Source: Triatoma infestans
Taxonomy: Eukaryota > Arthropoda > Insecta > Hemiptera > Reduviidae
Direction: 5' to 3'
Length of the DNA: 64,000 nucleotides
Assembly (NCBI GenBank): GCA_011037195.1
Contig: JAAEAF010000248.1
Span: 62,001-126,000, forward strand
Notes under the pieces: model-generated
The model's database searches: none
The model's input: only the letters and a program-made list of their open reading frames with translations
What the model was told of the DNA's origin: nothing
Program-made: the position numbers and the translations under genes
In this document: in pieces, positions 1 through 10,130 of the stretch
How the letters are laid out: each line of letters begins with the position of its first letter
Position numbering within the stretch: the first letter of the stretch is position 1

Positions 1-207
1 AAACTCCTCAGTGTGGTGCGTGATTGATATGTAAAATTGAAGTAAACTCTCTACACGTATTGATGAACCTTACTCTGGCTATGGATGAATATCCGAAACC
101 TATTAGAACCATAAAATCAATCATACTATGACGGATAAAATCGTAAACGTTATCTACCATTGCGGACCCAACCACATATTCAATATATACATACTTCCTC
201 ATACTTA
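1..207. other. Unassigned AT-rich flank
   Basis: No coding, RNA or repeat signature is recognised. The short open frames here have no recognisable motif. Confidence 0.4.
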
Positions 208-660
208 TGTAAGAGGAAGGTCATTGCTTACGAAGTTTGAGATCTCACCGGAAATCAATCGTTTTATGTCCTCTGAAGCTGAAAAAAATGAGAAATTTTT
301 AGCGAATAGTCTCTTTCTCTCACCAGTCTCTTTCTATCGACATAATTATGAGTATGTGTGTGTGTAAATGAAAAATTGCAGGTGGAAACTCATACTTGCT
401 ATTCTGTTTATTGACACGCTTTCGATCAAAAAGCGTCAACAGAGAATAATTCTTTTCTGCTTTTCATGATTTTCTCGAAAAAGGTTCCTAAGGTTTTTCT
501 TTAAAAGTCGCTACTAGCCACATACACAAATGTTGTTTTAAATTATAAATAAATTTCTAGAAATATTTATCTTCGGAATTGCCGGGTGAGCTACAAACGT
601 TAGGCTTTCCCCTAAAGTGCCACACTTCAGTCTCACATATAGTTATGATTCTACTATGTA
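208..660 (+). repeat. HINE family copy 1, decayed
   Basis: Degenerate copy of the 1 kb family. The head remnant (TAAGAGGAAG, then CCGGAAAT and GTCCTCTGA) is followed by the module landmarks GATTTTCTCGAAAA and CCCTAAAGTGCC. Head and tail termini are missing. Assignment rests on the order of these landmarks as in intact copies. Confidence 0.5.
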
Positions 661-861
661 CTTAATACAATGCCCATTAAGTGCAGTACTAGAACGCCGC
701 AATAGTTGAATGGTGGTTAGAGGCTGGCCCGCTAAACTGTGGTGTGTTGCGGGTTTTACGGTTCTAGACTCGGCCTTGACCTAGGTGTTTATAATGAGTA
801 AATGTAATAATGAATAATGTGTAATAAAGTATGTTTGCTATCTCCGTTTAAATGCATTTTT

Positions 862-1590
862 ACTTTCTCTTACTCCTAGTAAAAAAAAGTATTGTAATCG
901 TGTCAAATTTTCGATATTTAGTTTTCACCGGAAATACACGTTTTGAGGTCCTCTGAGTGGTTTTTAAAAAATGGTCTTGTGTATGTGTACAGAATAGCTC
1001 AAAAACCGGAAAATCGCCGGAAAGTTTAAACTTGATATTTAGTTCAAGTGCTAGTAGCATGTGACCTGACAATAAGGTTTTGTACAAAAATTCATTAACC
1101 GGAAGTACCCCTTTACTGAATGTTTTTTTTTTCACTTTTTTGTGATTTTTCTCGAAAATGGCACCAACGATTTTCTTTAAACTTAATAACATCAACTACA
1201 CATACTAAAAGCTACAATTTTGATTTGGAACATTTCTCCGGGAAAATTCATTTAAGGGCACTTTTGGGGGAGAGTTGGGGTTAGGTTTTCCTTTAATGTG
1301 CTATTTCAGTTTCTTACACCATGGCGGTTGGGGGGGAGCTGCAACATTATATTATTAATTAACATTATAAACATTCGTAGAATTCCAATTTTGAAGTAAA
1401 TCGGATAACCGGAAATATGACTTTACAGGATTTTTCATATTTTTCTGGAAGTTTCTAGGAAAATGCTTACAACGATTTTCTTTAAACTTGGTATGATAAC
1501 TCACCGATATAAATTTATCACTTTTATATGGAACTTTTGTTTTTTTTTTTTTTTGAAACTTGATTATAAATGGTTCTGAGGAATCTTTGA
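862..1590 (+). repeat. HINE family copy 2, 3' end missing
   Basis: Starts with ACTTTCTCTTACTCCTAG after a T run, keeps the head sequence GTATTGTAATCGTGTC and two CCGGAA modules with the TTTTCTTTAAACTT core, then degrades after about 1590. No tail hairpin is present. An open frame on the opposite strand is only a by-product of the repeat. Confidence 0.85.
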
Positions 1591-2122
1591 CCTTGGATTA
1601 ACTTGTGGCGCTGTCTTCAAGATTGCAATATAATCATTTCAAATATATTTACATTGGATTGGTACATGTACACCCCTATACCTCTCTATATTTACATAGG
1701 ACATATCGAATTAAATTTCAATTTAAAAAAAAAATTTAGCAATTTTATATTAATTGCAATTTTATAGTAATTGTAAATCGTGTAATTTCATGGGAGTATT
1801 TCATGCCAGACTTTTGAAAAAAGCTATATTTCCCACAGATAACTTAACTAAAAGTTGATATATTTGTGGAGTTTGCAAAAACTATATATTAAAAATACTA
1901 TAAACTATATATTCTTACATTTTATGTAAACATATGTTATTGATGTGAAGTTTGGGTTGATGCCCTGGCATATGGCCAATATAAGCTACTAAATCTACCT
2001 TTTACATTTTTTCCAATTTCTGATTTGAAGCAACCTAAAATTGAGACTTAAAAAGAAAACATACTTGCTATAATTCAAAAATCTGCTCGGGCATATTATT
2101 CACTCAACCACAAAAAAAAAAA
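1591..2122. other. Unassigned AT-rich spacer
   Basis: AT-rich with short A and T runs. No motif, ORF or terminal repeat is recognised. Confidence 0.4.
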
Positions 2123-2226
2123 ATCTGGTGTGAAACACTCACACGGACTTTCTCTTACTCCAATTAATACAATGTAATCAAGAAATTTCTTTAAAAAAAT
2201 TGCAATGTTATGTTTTATGGTAGTGG

Positions 2227-2741
2227 CCATAGAATAGAATAGTATAGAAACGGGGGGGTTGAGCCTCATTCCACTGCGACCTACAAATCGAGGTCTATTG
2301 TGGATCCCCTTACGTTACAGAACAGCCCCCAGTCTTGCCCTCCTAATCAGTCCTAGCAAAGCTGAGAGCGGCTCCGTCATGAAGCTTCCAGCTTCGGGAT
2401 TGCCCGTCCCCAATTGAAGAAACCTAATCCTCGCCAGGCCGGCGCACTCACAAAGGATGTGCGCCGGGGTCTCCTCCTCTACCTTGCAGAATCGGCATAC
2501 CGCACTATCCGCAAGTTGTAGGTGGTGCATGTGTCTGTTCAGCCTACAATGCCCTGTTAGTAGACCCACAATTAACCTTATATCCCTTTGGGTCTGGCTC
2601 AGTAGGTCTCAGGCAAATTTAGGCAAATGTCTTTTGATAAAGAGCTTTGCCTGCCTCTGTCCTGGTGTTTCCTCCCACCAACGCAGACGCTATTCTTCTA
2701 CCCAACCCCTGATAGAAGTTTGAATGGGAGTGGCCTTAAAA
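2227..2741 (-). mobile_element. LOA/R1-type LINE, 5'-truncated, 3' end
   Basis: The 3' end of a non-LTR retrotransposon on the minus strand. It encodes the C-terminal cysteine knuckle downstream of RNase H (frame 2569-2315, CRFCKVEEETPAHILCEC) and ends in a tail of TTCTA repeats. The same protein and tail occur in the element at 56933-58814, so both belong to one family. It is flanked by near-identical 10-bp sites, ATGGTAGTGG (2217-2226) and ATGGTGGTGG (2742-2751), read as a target-site duplication. RNase H and RT are lost by 5' truncation, so it cannot move by itself. The clade name (I/LOA/R1 superfamily) is inferred from the RNase H plus knuckle layout of the longer copy. Confidence 0.85.
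2315..2569 (-). pseudogene. LINE C-terminal CCHC-knuckle fragment
   Basis: An 84-residue open frame holding the end of a LINE polyprotein. A GLLTGHCRLNRHMHHL-type segment precedes a C-x2-C-x7-H-x4-C knuckle, with an acidic stretch between. In related elements this knuckle binds RNA during target-primed reverse transcription. The first methionine is internal to the ancestral protein, so it is not a real start. The paralogue at 58251-58739 aligns along the whole length but has lost residues inside its knuckle (CRFCKAEEETRCEC), so this short copy keeps the better zinc knuckle. Confidence 0.8.
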
Positions 2742-3005
2742 ATGGTGGTGGGGATTTTACTTGTACATCCGAGCGGCCTTATATCGAGCGCTCTTGTCAA
2801 AAACCAACAAAGCTGTTCGTAGTTTCCCCCCAAAAACTCAAATTTCCCTAGAAAATGTTTTTTATGATAATGACAAGCATATTATTATGTGTCGTGTTAG
2901 CATGTGAAATTAAAAGGAAAAGCGTTGGAACCGATTTCTAATCGGGAAAAATTAAAAAAAAAACAAAAACAGAAAAATCACACGTCCCGTTGATGGATTT
3001 TGATC

Positions 3006-4296
3006 GAGCTCGTACCCTAGCAATGAGACTGGTAATACAATCATATAGTCATGGAAATTTCACAATACTGTGGCGGATTATTTATAAAAATGTTGATTCT
3101 TTTTCAACTGGTTTCTAATATCTGGAGAGTTCCCAAGAATAACCTTTTTTTGTGGGGATATTCGAGGAATTGCTTTGAGCTTTCAGACTTTTCAAAGGCC
3201 TCTGTTTTGATTGCCACAAGACCAAACAATCACAACTTACGAGAGAATATCGGGTGAAATTAGTTTTTTTTAAGATCAATATCTCCATTGGACTTGTAGA
3301 GCGAAGAAAATCTGTCCTTTTCAAAAATGAATCACGATCTGTAAAGAATAGGCTATTTAATTCAGGCTAAAGAAAAAGGGGAGAATGAGCGTTCTGCCTT
3401 TATATAACAAGACCAAAATTGTTTATTTTTAATGACACCTAAAAATTATGGACAAGCACATAGAGGTTCGTACAGATTTAATAATGTTGAAATTGGATGT
3501 TAGTTGAACAATGGCCGCTGACATGTATGAAGAAGTTATTTTAAAATAATCATATTGTATGTTAATATATATTCATAATGCTAGGCCTCAGAGATAGCTC
3601 AAGAGACATAAAGAAAATCAGCTGACAACTCTCCCCTGCAGCCTCTATACTTCGCGATGTCAGAGCCCTTAGTATTTTCCAAAGAGGAAATCTGGAGAAT
3701 TAAAATATTCTGGCTGTTTTCCAATTTTCTCCAGGTTTTTTTTTTTTTAAATTAGTTTTTATTTATGATTTTATAGCAGTGATAAATACAACAAACTCAT
3801 ACAATTTTTTCTTTACTGCAAAATTCTCAAACAACTTTTTGAATGACCCACTTTCTTAAAAATTGGATTGTTTACTAAATTTGTCCTTTAAAAAAAAAAA
3901 AAAAAACAAATTTTCCCTGGAATATAAAGATCGATTGTAAAGTGATATTTTAGGTTTATCGATTTTGACCGAACTTTATTGTCAGGTTCACCAAAATGAA
4001 ATAATAATTTTGAACAACTTACATACAATTTTTCATTTTTGAGTTATGCCGACAATATACGAATACAAACACAAAAAAAAAAAAAGAATCGGAGCAGAGA
4101 GAGACATAGAGAGAGGGCAATTTTCATACACTAGTTTTTCATGCTCCACTGAACTAAAAAACATATATTTTCGGGAAATCTAAGTATCGTAAATCTGACA
4201 TTTACAGCAATAACAGAAAGTAATAAATTAATAGCAATAAATGATTTAATGTTTAATAAAAAAATTGCCTTAGTTGTAAGTTTCTTTTTCTTTTTT
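3006..4296. other. Unassigned AT-rich spacer
   Basis: No gene or element end is recognised. There is a homopolymer T run near 3728 and A runs near 3890 and 4070. Short open frames at 3051-3324 overlap each other on opposite strands and have no motif. Confidence 0.4.
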
Positions 4297-4418
4297 ACTT
4301 TCTCTTACTCCTAGTAAGAGGAAGTATTGTAATCGTGTCAAATTTTCGATATCGAGTTTTCACCGGAAATATCCGTTTTGAGGTCCCCTGAGTCCAAAAA
4401 AGTGGTTTTTAGCAAATG

Positions 4419-4455
<37 letters not shown>

Positions 4456-5290
4456 AACAGCATAGCTCAAAAACGAAAAACCGTAGAAAGTTGAAACTTG
4501 ATATTCCGTTTAGGTATCACCATGGGATCTGACACTACGTTATCTGTCAAAATTCCTCAACCGGAAGTACCACTTTACTAGTTAGATTTTTTACTTTTTT
4601 GCGATTTTCTCAAAAATGGCTCCGACGATTTTCTTTAACTCCAAACATCAACCACACATACAAAGAGCTACAACTTTTATTTGAAACATTTCTCCGGGAA
4701 AATGCATTGAAGGGCACTTTTGGGGGAGGGTGGGGTTAGGTTTCCATCTAAAGTGCTATTTCAGTTTATTAGACAATTCTGTCATCTAAATAATGTTAAT
4801 TAGAATTAAATATGTTGTTGAAATTCCGAGTTTGAAAAAAATCGGATAACCGGAAGTGCGTTTACTTTACCACTTTACTAAATGATTTATTCACTTTTTC
4901 GCAATTTTCTCAAAAATGGCTCCGACGATTTTTTTGAAACTTCGTATATAAACTAAACATGCAAAGATCTACAACTTTTATCTAAAACATTTCTCTGGGA
5001 AAATTTCTTTTAAGGGCACTTTTAGGGAGGGGTGGGGTTAGATTTTCATCAAAGTGCTATCCTAGTTCATTATACAATTCTATCATCCAAACATAATTAG
5101 TTAGAAATAAATAGATGGCTGAAATTCCGAGTTTCAAGAAAATTAGTAAACCGGAGGTGCGCTTTTACTGAACAGTTTTTTCAGTTTTCGACGAATTTCA
5201 TTAAATTGTGGTACACAAACTATAAAATTTGTCAATTATCATTTTGAGAACTGGAGTAAGAGAAAGTTGTGTGAGTGTTTCACACCAGAT
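4297..5290 (+). repeat. HINE family reference copy, complete
   Basis: The best plus-strand example. The head ACTTTCTCTTACTCCTAG is followed by TAAGAGGAAGT, which folds back on it. A (TG)n run lies at about 4422-4450. The first module starts at about 4558 (CCGGAAGTACC), the second at about 4850 (CCGGAAGTGCG) and a short third at about 5152. The subterminal GGAGTAAGAGAAAGT (5253-5267) is the exact inverse of the first 15 bp of the head. It is followed by the hairpin GTGTGA...TCACAC and CCAGAT next to a T run. No protein is encoded. The head, microsatellite, tandem core, subterminal inverted repeat and terminal hairpin are those of Helentron-associated DINE-1-like elements; mobilisation by a Helentron is inferred. 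Confidence 0.9.
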
Positions 5291-5749
5291 TTTTTTTTTA
5301 TGGTTAAGTGTATTAATAATATATTGTAAATTGATTCTGTTTGTATAAACATCAATAGAGAATATAAATTAATTCATTCTAGTGTTTAGATTAAACTGGG
5401 ATACACCCTGACAACGAGAAATGTGATTTCCTTTACCTCGTGTAAATCTAATATAGAGGTAGCCATGGCTTGTTAATTATACCTGAGGTCCCCAAGCTCA
5501 ACTATAATTTATCAATACAAAATATTCATCAGGTTACTAAGTACCACCAAATCAATCTATACTATAAACACATTTCTATAATGATATTTTGTAAATATTA
5601 ACGCCTAAACGTCTAAAGTATATTATTTTGGACTGTGTATTAGTTGAGCTGAGACAAGTATAAATGATTCACATTTAATCTGCATAACAATGTTTTTTTC
5701 GTTTTCAGAAATACCGAATTACTTTCCAGTTTATGTGTATTACAACACC
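5291..5749. other. Unassigned AT-rich spacer
   Basis: No motif, element end or RNA gene is recognised. Confidence 0.35.
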
Positions 5750-5956
5750 AATTCTTAGAGTTAAATCGGTTTCGAGTCGGTCATTGTCAGCATCTATATC
5801 TAGTATCAGTACATTATATGCCGCATAAAATTAAAGAGATTGAAGAAAAACAGTTTAGAAAAGTAGCAAGAAGATTTCTGATAGAGAAAACTTTCTACAA
5901 TATTACTGAATATTTAGAACACAAGTGGAAGGTTACAGAATTTTGTACAGACTAAA
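5750..5956 (+). pseudogene. Possible LINE C-terminal remnant
   Basis: The frame around 5818-5955 reads MPHKIKEIEEKQFRKVARRF followed by FYNITEYLEHKWK. It resembles the basic C-terminal tail of some non-LTR polyproteins (a KF-x-K-x-FY-x-ITEYL-type segment) and ends in a stop. No RT or knuckle is adjacent, so this is a weak family guess. It could equally be a chance open frame in AT-rich DNA. Confidence 0.25.
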
Positions 5957-6324
5957 TATCCCTAGTTATATATTTACATCACATTAATTATAAAGAACAA
6001 AGTTTATTTAAAGTTAACTCAGTTTCTTTGTACATCACAGCTAGAATTTGTTGACGTGCTTATTGTATTTTTGTAATACGTTAAAACTTAATAAAACAAA
6101 TAAATATACATGTTATAGACCGCCGAATAAAATCATTCAATGCTATCTAGCGTGCTCCTGTCCAAGGAAAGCTGCCGCCATTTTCAAAAATAAAGTATGT
6201 GATGGATATGTACCAAAAAATTTAGTTATTTAAGCATTAGACGTTAGATATGGAAAGAATGTAACTTATAAAGCCAAATTCTTGGCGTCCTCGAAGATCT
6301 ATTGTGTCTGGGTTTGTACAATCG

Positions 6325-7155
6325 TCTGTAAAGTATGAGTGTTAGCGAGCAATGTGATTGTTTGCTACAGTTTGCCGGTGGATTTGCTGAATCCAACTAA
6401 CTACCTCATTAGCTACCCTCTGCAAAGTCTAATACGTACATTACGGGAGTATCAGTTCGTCTTATTAGGCAGGAATTCCAGAGGTAGTCATGATTTTCAA
6501 GCTTTAGGTATAATTATAATTCAAATGAGATATACAATTTATAATGAAATCTAAAAAATTAATATCTAAACGAACTCTTTTAATAAATAGTCAAACAATT
6601 TGAATAGCTTAAAATGATAAAGACATATAAGAAGAGAATGTGCAAGTTAAAGCGGCAATAAATCCAAGAATGATTGCATGACGTACATATAGAATATATA
6701 GCTGGTTCTCAGCGATTAACCAGCTCTTCAGAGGGTTTCTGAGAAAGCTGAGACTTTAGGCTTCTTTTCATAGCGCTAACGTCTGCTCTGTACCAGTAAT
6801 CAGTAAAATTATGTTTGGGAAAAAGTAAAATTTTAGTGAAAATTCCGATTTTTATGAAACTTTTGTCTATTCGAACTGTGAGAATTATAATAAGAGTGAG
6901 TCAAGTGAACGTTTCACATCTGTTTGTTCCCTATTTTTTTGAAATTTTAACGATAAATCATTCCACAAACATTTTCTTTGAAATTGTGGGTGTTAGCTAG
7001 TACAGTGTCTGCGGATTTGTTAAACCCAACTAGTTATACACTGGTCAAGTACCTCTGCAAGGCATTATGCTTATTTCGGTTGTTATTGTGCAGCTGTGAT
7101 AATAGACTTCATCACAGTGCTATTTATGATTCAAGTAGTTATACAATATTAGGGA
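6325..7155 (+). repeat. Diverged direct repeat pair
   Basis: Two segments, about 6330-6530 and 6985-7155, share GTGTTAGC, a G-GATTTG-T-AA-CCAACTA block, ACCTCTGCAA and a downstream ATGATT-CAAG-TAT-ATACAAT series. In one frame both read as VLAS...DLLNPT. They are about 650 bp apart and heavily diverged. This is either an old duplication or two copies of an unrecognised element. No function is apparent. Confidence 0.5.
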
Positions 7156-7214
7156 AAAGTTTTATTAAAAATTACGAATTAAAGAATTTTTGCCAATTAG
7201 GAGTGTGAAAGGAT

Positions 7215-7850
7215 TTACAGTAAGATATCGAACGAGTTATAACCGGAAATACATGTTTCAAGATCCACCAAAAAAAAAGTGATTTTCAGAAATTGGTCAG
7301 CTTAACACAAAAAATGGAAAATCGCAGAAAGTTAAAACGTGATATTTAGTTTAAATGACAATAAAATGTTTATCAAATTCGGTCAACCGGAAATACTACT
7401 TTACCGAATGGATTTTCAGTTCCATGCGATTCTTTCGAAAATGGCTCCAACTATTTTCTTTGATCTAATGGATATGCTTTTGTTTGGAATTTTTTTTTCA
7501 GTAAAATTCATTTAAGAGGGTTTTATGGGGTGAAATGGGGGTTAAGTGTTCCTGTAAAGTGTCATTTCTACTTAATATACTATTCTGTGAACTATTATAT
7601 TGATCACAAATAAATCTGTTGCTAAAATTCCGAGTTTGAAGAAAATAATTTCCCCCGGAAATGCAACATTACTGAACTTTGCAGTACTTTGCAACTTTCA
7701 CCATAAAGACACCAACAGGTTTCTTTAAACTTGGTTTACTAATCATATACACAGAGACCCATCACATTTGTTTAAAACAGTTTTCCGAGATAATTCAAAT
7801 TACAGAGGTTCTGAGTGTTTCCTAAAAATATTTGAAGACTATAAACATTT
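7215..7850 (+). repeat. HINE family copy, decayed
   Basis: Two modules are visible (ACCGGAAATAC, TTCGAAAATGGCTCCAAC, then CCCCGGAAATGC with TTTCTTTAAACTTGG). Head and tail ends are not recognisable, and divergence is higher than in most copies. Confidence 0.65.
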
Positions 7851-8675
7851 GTAACAATCATTTGTAATTTAGAGCGATTTTGAGCAAGAAAAAACTGACT
7901 TTGAATGTAATTTCGTTTCATTTATATTAAACAAAAAATAAATATGTAAAATGATATTTCAATAAAAGTTCAGAAGAAACTTTTGTAATATAAACGTCAA
8001 ACCATTGCCAGATTGGGTCTCCTGGCGACACCGGTAAAGGGATAAAATTTCTATTTGATGAAGAGTGTGGTCTGGGTGGAGAAAGGTGATGTGAAGGTGA
8101 AAGGATGAGTTTCAGCCACTGATAATTAACTTTGACTGTGCGCGCTATTAATCTGTCTAAGGTGGCTTGGGAGAACGTTACTAGTTGAACAGTTAGCTAG
8201 GGTCCTGTAAGAAGGAAAGGGGTAGAATTAATTATTGGATACTGTGATGAGAGCAGTGTGTAAGATCCTTATCCCGGCCTCCACCACTCCACTGAACATC
8301 AATCAGATGTGCATGAGTGTTAGTTAGATCTTTCATACTGTGTTGGCTGGACTACATACACCTGATGACCAAACACCGTTTTCCACATACTTTATATCTC
8401 TTATATATTATTATTTACTCCCTCGCTCTTTCTCTACAATAGACGTTTCAAATTGCAATAAAACTTTAGGATGGCGGTACAATCTACCAGAACCGAAAAT
8501 TGGCAAACTATATTACCACCATTTACCCTTCCAGCTGGGGGTTATTTATATCCAAGTTATTAAATAAAATAAAGAATTTAGAAGATGAGGGTTAGTAAAC
8601 TGAGTTCTTTTATTCTACTCTATTTTAGATCTTGGTATCCGAAAGGAAGTAGATACACTTAGGCCTCAAGGACCC
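7851..8675. other. Unassigned spacer
   Basis: A less AT-rich patch at about 8010-8350 carries no recognised coding or repeat signature. AAGGACCC at 8668-8675 is the left target site of the following R1-like element. Confidence 0.35.
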
Positions 8676-9110
8676 TTTGCCGTTTACCTGTGTAGGGTGG
8701 GGAAGGTGGGAGACTCGGCGTGCATTTACGGGGACGCCGCCAGAAACGACGCCTGCACACCTTTTTCGTGTGCGGGAGATGGGCGAGAGAAAGACGAAGG
8801 CTGGAGGCTGAAATCGGGAGGGTTACCCCGGAAACGGTGGTGAGGACGATGCTAATCCGAAGAGACCGGTGGGACAGGGTTGCTATCTTTGTCCGGACGG
8901 TCCTTTGGATGAAGATTATTGAGATGAACCGGCACCTCGAGGACGGGGTCCAGCTAGGCTGGAGTGGGCCCGTTAGGCGTATTACGAGGCACCACCCCGA
9001 AGTAATACCTTAGCAGTTCGGGGGTGGGCGTATGCCTGCGAGGGAGGAGGGGGTTTTTAGTGGGTGCGAGTCCCACACTCGTGCGAAGGCATTTTCCCCC
9101 TCCAAAAAAA
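8676..9110 (+). mobile_element. R1-like LINE 3' end, 5'-truncated
   Basis: A GC-rich island in AT-rich DNA. It encodes the C-terminus of an R1-clade reverse-transcriptase protein, followed by about 100 bp of 3' UTR and an A tail. Matching sites AAGGACCC at 8668-8675 and 9111-9118 flank it, read as a target-site duplication. R1 elements proper insert in 28S rDNA, but the flanks here are not rDNA, so this is an R1-clade element with another target or a dispersed truncated copy. The 3' UTR has an imperfect hairpin around GTGCGAGTCCCACACTCGTG, a form common near R1 3' ends. Confidence 0.8.
8720..9013 (+). pseudogene. R1-like LINE polyprotein C-terminus
   Basis: A 97-residue open frame that begins inside the ancestral protein (in the same frame, coding homology starts upstream at DSACIYGD). 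It has the R1-type tail: a cysteine knuckle region, then RW-x-RERRRLEAEIGRVTPE, a W-x-RVAIFVRTVLWMK segment and a short C-terminal extension. In R1 relatives the knuckle is C-x2-C with a following H and C; here the second Cys (CIYG) and the His have been replaced, so it is degraded. The frame itself is otherwise open, which suggests a fairly recent truncated insertion. Confidence 0.75.
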
Positions 9111-9118
9111 AAGGACCC

Positions 9119-9440
9119 ATTGAGCTCCCCGAATACCCTCTTATATCAGCCCTGCCCCATTAATGAGTGAAGTACCAGAGCCCTATCGGTCAACTTGCCC
9201 AAAATAGGTCAACAGGATAGGGGGAAGACAAAAAGGTAAGGAGCTATCATTACCCTCCAATCCACGGCCGAAGACCAAAAGACTACCTTCCGCAGGACCT
9301 AATTTGGGTCCATCAGAGAAAACTAGCTTAGGTTTAGAAAATAAGGAGATAAAACGCCCGGTTAACACCATGGAGTCAGGATCGGATAGATGTCGAGAGA
9401 TGTCTTCGATTTCAAGAATTCCAGCGTCAAATTTAAACAA
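9119..9440 (-). pseudogene. Possible LINE RNase H fragment
   Basis: The minus frame 9440-9183 contains KPKLVFSDGPKLGPAEGSLL, resembling the first catalytic strand of a LINE RNase H domain (usually F-x-DGSK). No second catalytic region is visible and the frame ends at a stop. The R1-like element at 8676-9110 inserted at its downstream edge. It is a plausible remnant, but it could be coincidental. Confidence 0.35.
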
Positions 9441-10130
9441 ACAAAAAAATCATCAAAATTCTCACTAAGAGGATCTGCTAAAGATCTATTTTGTGATCAT
9501 ATTTTCGTAAAGAGGCCGACCCATTCCATCAGATCTGATCCTTACCTCACTTTTCTCTGCCTCTCCGCCACCATAAAAGTTCAGTATGCTTGTGCATAAT
9601 GAGTACTCCAAGAATAAGCTGGAGTTCCTCATTTCCAACGCACTGCCCCTCGACACGATGCTGTTGTATCTTATGAGCTATTTTTCAATGATCTCGAAAG
9701 CAGTTCAAGTCAGTGGCACTTAATTCCAGAGCTCTCTTCACCTCCTTGCCTATGGATGCATAAAATGGGATAAGCAAAAAAAAGAAAGTAAGATATTATG
9801 TTTAACACCTTCAAACCACAATCGAATATCAAAAGAAATCGTAGCTCAAGGTAAGAGCATACGTTGGGATTTTCATGGGGTTCTTTGCTTGGAAGGTTTA
9901 ATGTCCTCACAGTCCAGGGAATCCAATAAATAATTTCCTAGCGCTAAATCTATAGGTCCATCGAGAGAAAGGAGCATTGGAGTAGGAGACATTGGGGGAG
10001 ATGCCATGTTGAGCGTGGCACTTTAGACGCCTCTTACGACATCCTGAACGGGAGCAGGCCTATTCTAAGCCTCGACCTGCAAAGGCTAATTGAGCTCTTT
10101 CTAGACTCTAAATTTACTAAAAATTGTCTA
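9441..10130. other. Moderate-GC segment, unassigned
   Basis: Less AT-rich than its surroundings and open in short frames on both strands, for example 9910-9710 on minus. No domain or element end is recognised. It may continue the LINE remnant to its left. Confidence 0.3.

Larger units (their letters stand above)
2123..3005 (-). repeat. HINE family copy 3, split by a LINE
   Basis: Minus-strand copy. The tail hairpin region ATCTGGTGTGAAACACTCAC and the subterminal repeat ACTTTCTCTTACTCC lie at the left end. The copy is interrupted by the LINE at 2227-2741 and resumes at about 2742. The stretch around 2760-2795 matches 47185-47215 (shared GCGGCCTTAT and GAGCGCT), so these two copies form a subfamily, and the copy at 47163 shows the uninterrupted site. 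Confidence 0.85.

Noticed and set aside
860..1195. 111-residue minus-strand open frame
   Set aside because: It is the reverse of a HINE copy; similar frames recur wherever the repeat occurs.
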